Origin: Pseudocitrobacter cyperus
GTDB lineage: Bacteria > Pseudomonadota > Gammaproteobacteria > Enterobacterales > Enterobacteriaceae
Assembly (NCBI RefSeq): GCF_039889165.1
Contig: NZ_JAYMYY010000001.1
Location: forward strand, 620,001 to 684,000
Direction of reading: 5' to 3'
Length of the DNA: 64,000 bases
This document shows positions 36,574 through 44,886 of the stretch, piece by piece. Position 1 is the stretch's first letter; every line of letters starts with the position of its first letter. The translations under genes and the position numbers were made by a program. The notes beneath the pieces were generated by a model. The model searched no databases. It was not told the origin of the DNA and saw only the letters and a list, made by a program, of their open reading frames with translations.

Positions 36574-38076
36574 TTAATACCTTACGCACACCGACTTTGT
36601 TTCACACCAGCCGTCCAGCCAGTCTGGCCCGAAGTCGCGCCCGGTGCCCGACTGCTTCATGCCGCCAAATGGCAGGTTAGCGTCAATTAAAGTGTGGCTG
36701 TTGACCCACACAGTCCCCGCCTCTAAGCGGTCACTATATTCCAGCGCCTGCGACAGATTTTGTGTCCAGACACTGGCGGTCAGGCCGTATTCGGTGTCAT
36801 TCGCCAGGCGCAGCGCTTCTTCGCCATCGGCGACGCGCACCAGGTTCACCACCGGGCCAAAGACCTCTTCGCGGGTTAAGCGCAGCTTCGCATCCGGGTT
36901 AATCACAAGCGTCGGCGCAACATAATAACCGTCGCCCGTCGGGCCATTCGCACCACGGATCAGCTCAGCATTGTGCGCCTCGGCATCATCAAGGAATGAG
37001 AGCACTTTGTCGCAATGCAGGCGCGAGACCAGCGGGTTGATGTGCGCCGACGGTGACATGCCCGGCCCGACCTGTAATGATTTCACCGCCTGCTCAAAAC
37101 CATCGACCAGTGTGTCAAACAGCGGCGCTTCGATATAAATACGCGAGCTGGCGGCGCACACCTGGCCCTGGTTGAGGAAGCTCCCGGTCATCAGGCCTTC
37201 AATCACCCACTCCGGATTGGCGTCTTTCAGCACAATCGCCGGGTTTTTACCGCCCAGTTCCAGCGTGACGCGGGTTAAACGATCGGCTGCGCTGCGGGCG
37301 ATTTGTTTCCCTGTGGCAGTTGAACCCGTAAAGCTCACTTTCGCCACCTGTGGATGAGAGGTTAACGCCGCGCCGCAGACCGCGCCGGAACCGGTGACGA
37401 CGTTAAATACGCCTTCCGGAACTCCCGCTTCCACAGCCAGTTCTGCCACGCGTAGCATGGTCAGCGGTGTGGTTTCCGACGGTTTAATAACAATAGAGCA
37501 ACCCGCCGCCAGCGCGGGCATCACCTTCCACATGCCGATCATCAGCGGGAAGTTCCACGGCACCACGCCCGCCACCACGCCGACAGGTTCTTTGCGCGTC
37601 CACGCCTGGTAGCGCGCGCCCTGGGGCAGCGGAATGGAGAGATCCAGCGTTTTACCGGCGATTTTGGTCGTCAGCCCGGCCGTGTAACGCATCCAGTTCA
37701 GTGTGCAACCCACTTCAAACGCGCGGGAAATGGCGATTGATTTGCCCTGCTCCAGGGTCTCCAGTTGCGCCAGCTCTTCGCTGTGCTGTTCCACCAGGTC
37801 GGCGAAACGCAGCAAAATGCGTTCCCTCTCCGCCGGTAAACGTCCGGCCCACACGCGTGAAACAAACGCTTTCCAGGCCGACATCACCGCCTGATCCACA
37901 TCCGCTTCGTTCGCATCCGCCGTAGAGGAGATAGCCCGCCCGGTTGCCGGATCATAAATCGTCAGCCGCTTGTCGCTCTGCGACGGTTGCTGACGGCCAT
38001 CGATCCAGAGACCGTGCTGGCGGTCGAGAAATTGTTGTACGTTGTTAAGTACCGCTACTTGCGCCTCTGACATCAT
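36574..38076 (-). CDS. feaB: phenylacetaldehyde dehydrogenase
   Basis: A 500-residue NAD-dependent aldehyde dehydrogenase, 499 if the second Met is used (AAGGAAAA precedes both). It shows FTGSTATGKQIA, the catalytic Glu in TLELGGKNPAIV (about residue 268) and the nucleophilic Cys in NQGQVCAASSRIY (about 302). It oxidises phenylacetaldehyde from TynA to phenylacetate for PaaK. Intact, unlike the copy at 33093. Divergent from feaR. Confidence 0.97.
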   Translation of the reverse strand: MMSEAQVAVLNNVQQFLDRQHGLWIDGRQQPSQSDKRLTIYDPATGRAISSTADANEADVDQAVMSAWKAFVSRVWAGRLPAERERILLRFADLVEQHSEELAQLETLEQGKSIAISRAFEVGCTLNWMRYTAGLTTKIAGKTLDLSIPLPQGARYQAWTRKEPVGVVAGVVPWNFPLMIGMWKVMPALAAGCSIVIKPSETTPLTMLRVAELAVEAGVPEGVFNVVTGSGAVCGAALTSHPQVAKVSFTGSTATGKQIARSAADRLTRVTLELGGKNPAIVLKDANPEWVIEGLMTGSFLNQGQVCAASSRIYIEAPLFDTLVDGFEQAVKSLQVGPGMSPSAHINPLVSRLHCDKVLSFLDDAEAHNAELIRGANGPTGDGYYVAPTLVINPDAKLRLTREEVFGPVVNLVRVADGEEALRLANDTEYGLTASVWTQNLSQALEYSDRLEAGTVWVNSHTLIDANLPFGGMKQSGTGRDFGPDWLDGWCETKSVCVRY

Positions 38077-38118
38077 TTTTCCTTATTATTTACCCATCGT
38101 GATGACAGTCTATGCACT

Positions 38119-38169
38119 CTGTGACGAGAGCGCTTTTTTCCCTGTGACAATCGCTTTTCCCTCTGTGAC
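38119..38169. promoter_or_regulatory. three CTGTGAC direct repeats upstream of feaB
   Basis: CTGTGAC occurs at 38119, 38142 and 38163, spaced 23 and 21 bp, about two helical turns. Direct repeats of this spacing suit an AraC-family activator. FeaR is encoded divergently and controls feaB in E. coli, so these are candidate FeaR sites. Not matched to a known consensus. Confidence 0.4.
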
Positions 38170-38308
38170 AGGCTCCGCAAATAGCGACAATAATCCGCCT
38201 TCCCTCTATGCCGGGTGAGACTTCTTTCCTATAGTCAGCGTCATTAGCTTCGTTTAATGCAACATAAATGCAACACTAATAAAACCTATAGCAGAGCGAT
38301 AAAGAGCC

Positions 38309-39214
38309 ATGACTCCCATAGTGAATCACCATTTTGAACAGTGGCTGAACCAGATAAACCAGGTCTGCGGCAACTTTGCCGGGCAGCCACTGACGGACGA
38401 TTTTGTTGGTGAACTGGAAACCAGTTACGCCAGGGGGTTAAAACTCAGCACCGTCACGACCCGGGGGGCAAATCTGTTTCGCACCTCGAGGGAAATTAGA
38501 GGCGGTGATGACGCGTGGTTTTATACGGTGTTTCAGCTTAGCGGCCAGGCAATGATGGAGCAGGATGCTCGCCAGGTGGTGATTGGCGCGGGCGATATGA
38601 CGCTGATTGATGCATCCCGCCCCTGTTCACTCTACTGGCAGCAGGATTCCCGACAAATCTCGTTATTGCTGCCGCGCACCTTGCTGGAGCAGCACTTTCC
38701 CCATCAGAAAATTGGCTGCGCCGAGCGGCTGGCGGGCAGCCTTCCGATGGTGCAACTGAGCCATAGTCTGTTACAGGAAAGCATGAATAATACCGCCATG
38801 TCCGAGAGCGAAAGCGAAGCGGCACTTCAGGCGATGGTCTGTCTTCTGCGTCCGGTGCTGCATCAACGCGATTCTGCGCCGCCGCGCCGTGAGCGCCAGT
38901 TTCAGAAAGTGGTGACGTTGATTGACGATAATATTCGTGAAGAGACGCTGCGCCCGGAGTGGATCGCCGGAGAAACGGGAATGTCGGTGCGCAGCCTGTA
39001 CCGTATGTTTGCTGATAAAGGGCTGGTGGTGGCGCAATATATTCGCAACCGTCGCCTCGATTTTTGCGCCGAGGCGATTCGCCATGCGGGGGAAGATGAA
39101 AAGCTGGCCGGGATTGGTTTTAGCTGGGGTTTCACCGACCAGAGCCATTTTTCAACGGCCTTTAAGCAGCGTTTCGGCCTGACGCCAGGCGAGTACCGCC
39201 GCAAGTGCCGCTGA
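38309..39214 (+). CDS. feaR: AraC-family transcriptional activator FeaR
   Basis: A 301-residue regulator. The N-terminal AraC-like ligand region includes DAWFYTVFQLSGQAMMEQD. The C-terminal double helix-turn-helix is typical: GMSVRSLYRMFADKGLVVAQYI and GFSWGFTDQSHFSTAFKQRFGLTPGEYR. In E. coli FeaR activates tynA and feaB in response to aromatic amine oxidation. Its stop touches the convergent ydbL stop. Confidence 0.95.
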   Translation: MTPIVNHHFEQWLNQINQVCGNFAGQPLTDDFVGELETSYARGLKLSTVTTRGANLFRTSREIRGGDDAWFYTVFQLSGQAMMEQDARQVVIGAGDMTLIDASRPCSLYWQQDSRQISLLLPRTLLEQHFPHQKIGCAERLAGSLPMVQLSHSLLQESMNNTAMSESESEAALQAMVCLLRPVLHQRDSAPPRRERQFQKVVTLIDDNIREETLRPEWIAGETGMSVRSLYRMFADKGLVVAQYIRNRRLDFCAEAIRHAGEDEKLAGIGFSWGFTDQSHFSTAFKQRFGLTPGEYRRKCR

Positions 39215-39538
39215 TTATTTGCGAACCCACTTGCCGTTAATCCCCTGAACATACTCGCCGGGCTGGGCTTTGGCGATAAGCTTTTTACCCGCCAGTTTTG
39301 CCACTTCATTCACCGGAATATTGTTCGTTTCCGCCAGTTGCTGATAGCTCTGGCTGCGCGCCTGATTAATATTCTGCACCAGCGCCGCCGTCTCTTTATC
39401 CTGCTTTAAGGCAGCAATATAGCCGTTTTGCGTCTCGCCGACGCGCCCTTGCTGGCGAGCCTCATTCAGGGTAAGCGCCATCGTCTGCACGCTAAAAAGC
39501 CCCAGCGCCAGCAATCCCACGATACGTTTTTTCATCAT
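39215..39538 (-). CDS. ydbL: periplasmic DUF1318 protein YdbL
   Basis: A 107-residue exported protein (signal RIVGLLALGLFSVQTMA) with the DUF1318 features NEARQQGRVGETQNGYIAAL and YVQGINGKWVRK. It is the third gene of the ydbH-ynbE-ydbL operon (7 bp from ynbE). In E. coli these three work together in lipid transport between the membranes; YdbL is thought to tune the YdbH-YnbE bridge. Confidence 0.93.
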   Translation of the reverse strand: MMKKRIVGLLALGLFSVQTMALTLNEARQQGRVGETQNGYIAALKQDKETAALVQNINQARSQSYQQLAETNNIPVNEVAKLAGKKLIAKAQPGEYVQGINGKWVRK

Positions 39539-39545
39539 CCTGACC

Positions 39546-39737
39546 TCAGAACAGATCGCTACGGGATTTCAGCAGATTCTCCACATCTTTATCGACCTTG
39601 ATGTGGATCTCGTGCTCAATTTTCACGTTCATATTGATGGTGATTGGCTCCTTTGGCGCGGCCACTTCAATGCGTGGCGTACAGCCTGACAGCAGCGTGG
39701 TTGCCAGCAAGCCCAGCATGGCGATAGTGATTTTCAT
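39546..39737 (-). CDS. ynbE: outer-membrane lipoprotein YnbE
   Basis: A 63-residue lipoprotein with lipobox LLSGC at residues 15-19 and a short beta-prone body (ITINMNVKIEHEIHIKV). It overlaps the ydbH stop by 4 bp. E. coli YnbE pairs with the AsmA-like YdbH to complete a bridge between inner and outer membranes. Confidence 0.93.
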   Translation of the reverse strand: MKITIAMLGLLATTLLSGCTPRIEVAAPKEPITINMNVKIEHEIHIKVDKDVENLLKSRSDLF

Positions 39738-42376
39738 TGTTGCTCCTTACATTCCTTGCCGCTATCACACCGCGAAAGCGGAATCGTCGCGTGTTGCTCA
39801 AGCCATGACTGAAGATTGTCGCCAAAGCGCAGGCTTCGCCACAAATCAAAAACGTTTTCCTGGTGCGTGTAATTTAAATGCACCGTATTACTTTTGCCAT
39901 CAACACGACTGGTGCCGCTGATGGTGGCTTCCAGGGTTAACATCCCGAGGTTATCTAAATTGATTTTCGTCCACGAGCGGGAAATTTCCATATAGCGCAG
40001 CCAGTTAATCGCCGCCCCGGCAGCGATGTTGTCTTCCACAATCGCATCCGCCGTGTCTTTATCCACACGCAACGTCATAGGGCCTGGGTTATTCAACCAG
40101 CCATCTTTGATAATCCATTTGTCATTATTGAGCCACAGCGGCAATGCGCCGTTCACCGCACCGGACATGGCGAACTGTTTTGGATTCACCGCGCCGATAA
40201 GTTCGCTGGTTGAGATATTTTGCAAACGCAGTAGCGCCGGATCATGCTGCGGCATACGCAGTTGCTGCATGGTCAGCTTGCCGCCCAGAATATCGACGCT
40301 GACGTTGCTTAGTTGCAGCGGGGAGGATTCGCTCCACGGCCAGGTTCCCTGCAGATCGGCAGTGACGTTTTTCGCTGTCACCTGATTGACGATTTCAGCA
40401 ATACGCAGCGACACCGGATGACGTGTTCCCAGATCCCACACGCCCTCTTTAAAGCGGAATGGCAGTACGAAATCGACGCCATTGACCTCGTTATCCGGCA
40501 TCCACGCGCTACCGCCCTTCAGCACACCGTGGCCGCCCGCTTCAAAACCTTGTCCGGCAGCGGCGGAAAAAGCGACCTGTGCGTAAAGCTCGCCGTCACG
40601 CAGCGCCATTTTAAGATCCGGCGGAACGAGCGGCTGAAAGACCGTCAATGACTGTTTTGGCCACCACGCCTGCCCGCGCAGGCGCTCACCGTCCCAGCGG
40701 CCGTTTAGCTGGATAGGGCCAATCGCCTGCGCACGCAGGTCGCCCTTAAACTGGAAGAAGGTCGGGTCGCGCCCATCAACGCTAAATTTGAAGGTCGACG
40801 GTGGCAGAACACTGCCTCCGGTAAAGGTGGTTTCCGCCGCATCCAGCGAGAGTGCGCCTTTAAAGGAAGGATGCTGCGCGTCGCGATCCCAGTGGATCGG
40901 TTCCTCCAGCACCAGGCGCGGATTCGCCATTTTCATGGTGCCATACTGCAATTTATCGAATCCGGTGGAGAGCGTGTTAAGCACGATAGCGCTGTCGCGC
41001 CACATCCCGGCGCCCTTCACATCCCATCGCGCCTGCATCGGTGCGAAGTGTCCATCCCCCCAGTAACGCCACGCCCAGGTGCCTTTGTCCGGCATAAAGT
41101 TTTCGGCTTTGCCATCCAGGTGTAAGACGAAATCACCCGCCTCTTCTTCATGGGCGCGCAGGATCGCCTGCAAACGACCATCCACACCCTGGCGTGAAAT
41201 TTTAACCCCCGCCAGCGGCCAGCGGATGTCATCAATATTCAGAGAATCTATAATTCTCCCGCGGGAACGCAGCAAGGCACCGGGCTGGAAGGTCAAGGTG
41301 GGGTCAGTTAACATGCCTCTTAAGTGCGCCGGCAGCACAGCATAAAGAATTAAATCATCCTGTTTCGCTTCACCGGTTAGCTGAAGCGGCATGTCGCTGT
41401 TGTCCATGCTAAGTTTACCCGGGCCGATAGTCAGCACGGCGTTCCCCTTTCCTGCCTCGCCCGACGTCAGCACGTTCAGGCGGCCGCTGATTTGCATCTG
41501 CTCCAGCCCTTTTTGCCAGTCGTCCACTTTCAGCCCAAGACGACCGCTCAACGGAATCCCCTCCTGGAATGGCCAGTTCCAGCGCCCATCGCTGAGGGTG
41601 AGCTGCTGTTTCGTCACGGTCCAGGGAAGGTCAAGCAACGGGTCAGGCACCCCTCGCGCCATGACCAGCAATTGCCCCTGATTCCCTGTCCAGTTGAGCT
41701 CTGCATCCACCAGCGACGGTACCTGCGGAAGCTGGAATACGGATTCCGCGTGGCCTTTGACCGGCAACCCATCCGGCACCAGCGGCAGAGTAAATTGCCC
41801 CACCAGCTTCAGCGGCGGTTCATCATCCAGCACCTGCGCTTCAAATTCGCTGACGGTCAGGGATTGCCCCTCAAGACGCGCACTTAGCTTCGCGTCCGGC
41901 CCTGCGTAGCGGATGTCCTGACGCTGGGGAGTCAGTGAGAGCGTCAGTTTACCCTGCCACTTTTCCCACGGCGCAAATCGCAGGTTATCAATGGTAAGCC
42001 AGGTATTAGGCAGCATCGACTGCCACTCTGCAAGCGTGCGCGGCGCCCCAGGCACAGCATCCGATTGCGGCAGTTTACTGAAACAGGCGGAGTCAATATT
42101 GACGCTACCGGCATGTAACAGCCAGCGGCTGGGATGCGAGAGCGAGAGATTATCCAGTCGGGCCAGCGCGCAATCCCCGGCAAAATAGCGGAGATCGGGG
42201 ATCTGCAACCCTGAACGGGTCAGTTTCGGGCTTTGTTCGAAAGCAATTCGGGTTCCGGCTGGCAGCCAGATGCCCACCAGCGTAGGCACCCAGTAACCCA
42301 GCGTCATGACCAGCGTTAACGGCAGGAGAATTATCAGTAAAAGTATCGCTAAAGCGGCTCGGTATTTACCCTTCAT
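39734..42376 (-). CDS. ydbH: AsmA-like intermembrane lipid-transport protein YdbH
   Basis: An 880-residue protein with a single N-terminal membrane anchor (ALAILLLIILLPLTLVMTLGYWV). It then has a long beta-rich periplasmic body with repeated strands ending in a DUF748/AsmA-type C-terminus (LDIL-like SVDILGGKLTMQQL, LHYTHQENVFDLWRSLRFG). It is partly redundant with TamB and YhdP in phospholipid transport in E. coli. First gene of the three-gene operon. Confidence 0.94.
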   Translation of the reverse strand: MKGKYRAALAILLLIILLPLTLVMTLGYWVPTLVGIWLPAGTRIAFEQSPKLTRSGLQIPDLRYFAGDCALARLDNLSLSHPSRWLLHAGSVNIDSACFSKLPQSDAVPGAPRTLAEWQSMLPNTWLTIDNLRFAPWEKWQGKLTLSLTPQRQDIRYAGPDAKLSARLEGQSLTVSEFEAQVLDDEPPLKLVGQFTLPLVPDGLPVKGHAESVFQLPQVPSLVDAELNWTGNQGQLLVMARGVPDPLLDLPWTVTKQQLTLSDGRWNWPFQEGIPLSGRLGLKVDDWQKGLEQMQISGRLNVLTSGEAGKGNAVLTIGPGKLSMDNSDMPLQLTGEAKQDDLILYAVLPAHLRGMLTDPTLTFQPGALLRSRGRIIDSLNIDDIRWPLAGVKISRQGVDGRLQAILRAHEEEAGDFVLHLDGKAENFMPDKGTWAWRYWGDGHFAPMQARWDVKGAGMWRDSAIVLNTLSTGFDKLQYGTMKMANPRLVLEEPIHWDRDAQHPSFKGALSLDAAETTFTGGSVLPPSTFKFSVDGRDPTFFQFKGDLRAQAIGPIQLNGRWDGERLRGQAWWPKQSLTVFQPLVPPDLKMALRDGELYAQVAFSAAAGQGFEAGGHGVLKGGSAWMPDNEVNGVDFVLPFRFKEGVWDLGTRHPVSLRIAEIVNQVTAKNVTADLQGTWPWSESSPLQLSNVSVDILGGKLTMQQLRMPQHDPALLRLQNISTSELIGAVNPKQFAMSGAVNGALPLWLNNDKWIIKDGWLNNPGPMTLRVDKDTADAIVEDNIAAGAAINWLRYMEISRSWTKINLDNLGMLTLEATISGTSRVDGKSNTVHLNYTHQENVFDLWRSLRFGDNLQSWLEQHATIPLSRCDSGKECKEQQ

Positions 42377-42727
42377 GGGTCAATTAATATCCAGATTTAT
42401 CAAGCGTAAAGCCGTGTAAGGCGGGTATTGTGTCATGGCAGACCTGCGAGATAAAGCAAACGCACTCCTAAAGCATAGCGCGTCCAGGCGAAACGGCAGA
42501 GATTAAGTTGATTCTCATCACATCGCCCCTATATCCGTTAACACTCATTATGTGGCTTTAAATCAAGTCGAAAATCAGAAAACCATTCCGCGGTACAGAG
42601 AGTGATAAAGGTCTTATACTGACCTTCAGGATCTTCTCTATGACTTTATATTTAAACTATTTTTTATAATTTGTAAGATAATTTTAGCCATGCTAATCTG
42701 GCTTCATAATCACCGGAGAAAAGTCTT
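42377..42727. other. ydbH-ldhA divergent intergenic region
   Basis: A 351-bp AT-rich spacer with no open frame of note. It must hold both promoters. ACCGGAGAAAAGTC just before the ldhA ATG gives its ribosome site. No RNA gene or repeat was recognised. Confidence 0.6.
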
Positions 42728-43717
42728 ATGAAAATCGCCGTTTATAGCACAAAGCAGTACGACAAAAAGTACCTGCAAAATGTAAATGAGGCCTATGGCT
42801 TTGAGCTTGAATTTTTCGACTTTCTGTTGACGGAAAAAACCGCCAAAACCGCCCACGGCTGCGAAGCGGTGTGTATTTTCGTCAATGATGACGGCAGCCG
42901 CCCGGTGCTGGAAGAGTTGAAGAAAAATGGCGTCAAGTACATCGCTCTGCGCTGTGCGGGCTTTAACAACGTCGATCTCGATGCGGCTAAAGAGCTTGGC
43001 CTGCGCGTAGTGCGCGTTCCAGCCTATTCGCCGGAAGCCGTCGCCGAACACGCCATCGGCATGATGATGACGCTGAACCGCCGTATTCACCGCGCGTATC
43101 AACGTACCCGTGATGCTAACTTCTCGCTGGAAGGTCTGACCGGATTCACCATGTATGGCAAAACCGCCGGGGTGATTGGTACCGGGAAAATCGGTATTGC
43201 GGCGCTGCGTATCCTGAAAGGTTTTGGCATGCGTTTGCTGGCGTTCGACCCCTACCCGAGCGCGGCAGCGCTTGATCTCGGCGTTGAGTATGTCGACCTG
43301 CCGACGCTGTTCTCACAGTCCGACGTTATCTCCCTGCACTGCCCGTTGACTCCTGAAAACTATCATCTGCTGAATGCTGATGCGTTTGCCCAGATGAAAG
43401 ATGGCGTGATGATCGTTAATACCAGCCGTGGTGCGCTGATTGATTCTCAGGCCGCAATTGATGCGCTGAAAACTCAGAAGATTGGCTCGCTGGGGATGGA
43501 CGTGTACGAGAACGAACGCGACCTGTTCTTTGAAGATAAATCTAACGACGTGATTCAGGATGACGTGTTCCGTCGCCTCTCCGCCTGCCACAACGTGCTG
43601 TTTACCGGCCACCAGGCGTTCCTGACCGCTGAAGCGCTGACCAGCATTTCTGAAACGACCCTGGAAAACCTGCGTCAGATTAACAGCGGCGCAGATTGCC
43701 CGAACGCGCTGGCGTAA
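42728..43717 (+). CDS. ldhA: fermentative D-lactate dehydrogenase
   Basis: A 329-residue D-2-hydroxyacid dehydrogenase, identical in length to E. coli LdhA. The NAD-binding motif GVIGTGKIGIAALRIL is near residue 155; catalytic Arg (NTSRGALID), Glu (GMDVYENE) and His (FTGHQAFLT, about 296) are present. It reduces pyruvate to D-lactate during fermentation. A hairpin CTGCGGGT/ACCCGCAG follows at 43727-43757. Confidence 0.97.
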   Translation: MKIAVYSTKQYDKKYLQNVNEAYGFELEFFDFLLTEKTAKTAHGCEAVCIFVNDDGSRPVLEELKKNGVKYIALRCAGFNNVDLDAAKELGLRVVRVPAYSPEAVAEHAIGMMMTLNRRIHRAYQRTRDANFSLEGLTGFTMYGKTAGVIGTGKIGIAALRILKGFGMRLLAFDPYPSAAALDLGVEYVDLPTLFSQSDVISLHCPLTPENYHLLNADAFAQMKDGVMIVNTSRGALIDSQAAIDALKTQKIGSLGMDVYENERDLFFEDKSNDVIQDDVFRRLSACHNVLFTGHQAFLTAEALTSISETTLENLRQINSGADCPNALA

Positions 43718-43845
43718 ACTTACGGTCTGCGGGTGGCGCCCAAAGCTACCCGCAGAAGCACTTTCAGATAATCCCCACAGACCTTCTTCACTGTACAGTT
43801 ACAATTCAAAATCATTGATCAAATGAATAATTTCTGGGGCGATAA

Positions 43846-44286
43846 ATGAAAAGAAAGGTCTACCTGTTAGCAGCTATTGCACTGCTGGCAGGCTGTGTCT
43901 ACAACAGCAAGGTTTCCACTGGCGCAGAACAGCTCCAGCACCATCGTTTTGTGCTTGAAAGCGTCGATGGGAAAGCATTAACACAAAGCAAAACGCCGCT
44001 GGAACTGAGTTTCGGTCAGCAGACCTCAATCATTCACCACCTGCACGTTTCCGGCAACATGTGTAACCGCTTTAATGGCACAGGCCGCGTTTCCGATGGC
44101 GCGCTGAAGGTCAAAGAGCTGGCAATGACCCGCAAACTTTGCACCGATCCTCAGTTAAATGAACTGGATCAAACCCTCAGCACCATGCTTTCTGAAGGGG
44201 CGCAGATCGATTTAACCGAGTCACAATTGACGCTGGCCACGGCGCAACACACGCTGGTTTATAAACTTTCCGACCTGGTTAATTAA
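43846..44286 (+). CDS. hslJ: heat-shock lipoprotein HslJ
   Basis: A 146-residue META-domain protein with lipobox LLAGC (residues 13-17). The META motif appears as HVSGNMCNRFNGTGRVSDGALKV and MTRKLCTD, with two Cys that can pair. HslJ is an outer-membrane-linked heat-inducible protein affecting novobiocin resistance in E. coli. Confidence 0.94.
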   Translation: MKRKVYLLAAIALLAGCVYNSKVSTGAEQLQHHRFVLESVDGKALTQSKTPLELSFGQQTSIIHHLHVSGNMCNRFNGTGRVSDGALKVKELAMTRKLCTDPQLNELDQTLSTMLSEGAQIDLTESQLTLATAQHTLVYKLSDLVN

Positions 44287-44291
44287 CCCGG

Positions 44292-44558
44292 TTAGTAGCT
44301 TCCACAGCTTCCGACGGCGAGAGATTGCTCGCTGCACCGCTTACCGTTCGGTAATGCGCACATGCCAATACTGGAACCGTCGAGCTGCCTGGCCACAGAG
44401 AGTGCCCCGCCAATCATGGCGCAATTCGCCTGCCCTGAACTGGACATCGCGGCTCTCATTCCTGGCGTGACGTGCGCGGCAGTTGCCTGTTGAACGGGCT
44501 CACTGCTGCACGCCGATAATAATAATGCGGCACAACCAACGAAAAACGCTGCTCGCAT
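44292..44558 (-). CDS. ydbJ: DUF333 lipoprotein YdbJ
   Basis: An 88-residue lipoprotein with lipobox LLSAC (residues 13-17) and the DUF333 core ANCAMIGGALSVARQLDGSS followed by GMCALPNGKRCSEQSL. GGAGAGAG precedes the ATG. Function unknown; its place beside hslJ is the E. coli one. Confidence 0.92.
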   Translation of the reverse strand: MRAAFFVGCAALLLSACSSEPVQQATAAHVTPGMRAAMSSSGQANCAMIGGALSVARQLDGSSIGMCALPNGKRCSEQSLAVGSCGSY

Positions 44559-44886
44559 GTCTCTCTCTCCGTAGCAAAATAATTAGCAAACCTATGCATA
44601 ATAGGCATCACAGCCCTTCTCGTCGAGAGACGGAATGCGCATTTATGCGCCACAGAAACATTTTCTGTCAATTTTTATGACCAGAATCATCTGATGTCGG
44701 GAAATCACTGCGATCAAGGACACAAAAGCAAAAATGATTCAGCCTGACGTTTGCTAGACTTTACAGGAAATCATCCCCAGGAACGCCGTGGAATTATTTC
44801 CGATTCGCGGCGAACAGAATGATGCTTACCAGGCTCGGAGGGTTATCGCCCACGAGTATATTTTTGCGCAATGTAAGGTGTTCTCG
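44559..44886. other. ydbJ-nifJ divergent intergenic region
   Basis: A 328-bp spacer. An in-frame extension upstream of the nifJ start (from 44788) has no conserved character and is taken as leader. E. coli ydbK is induced by SoxS, and a SoxS box may lie here, but no convincing one could be assigned by eye. Confidence 0.5.

Noticed and set aside
44788..44886. Upstream extension of the nifJ reading frame
   Set aside because: The family starts at MITIDGNGAVAS; the extra 33 codons are not conserved-looking and a ribosome site precedes 44887.
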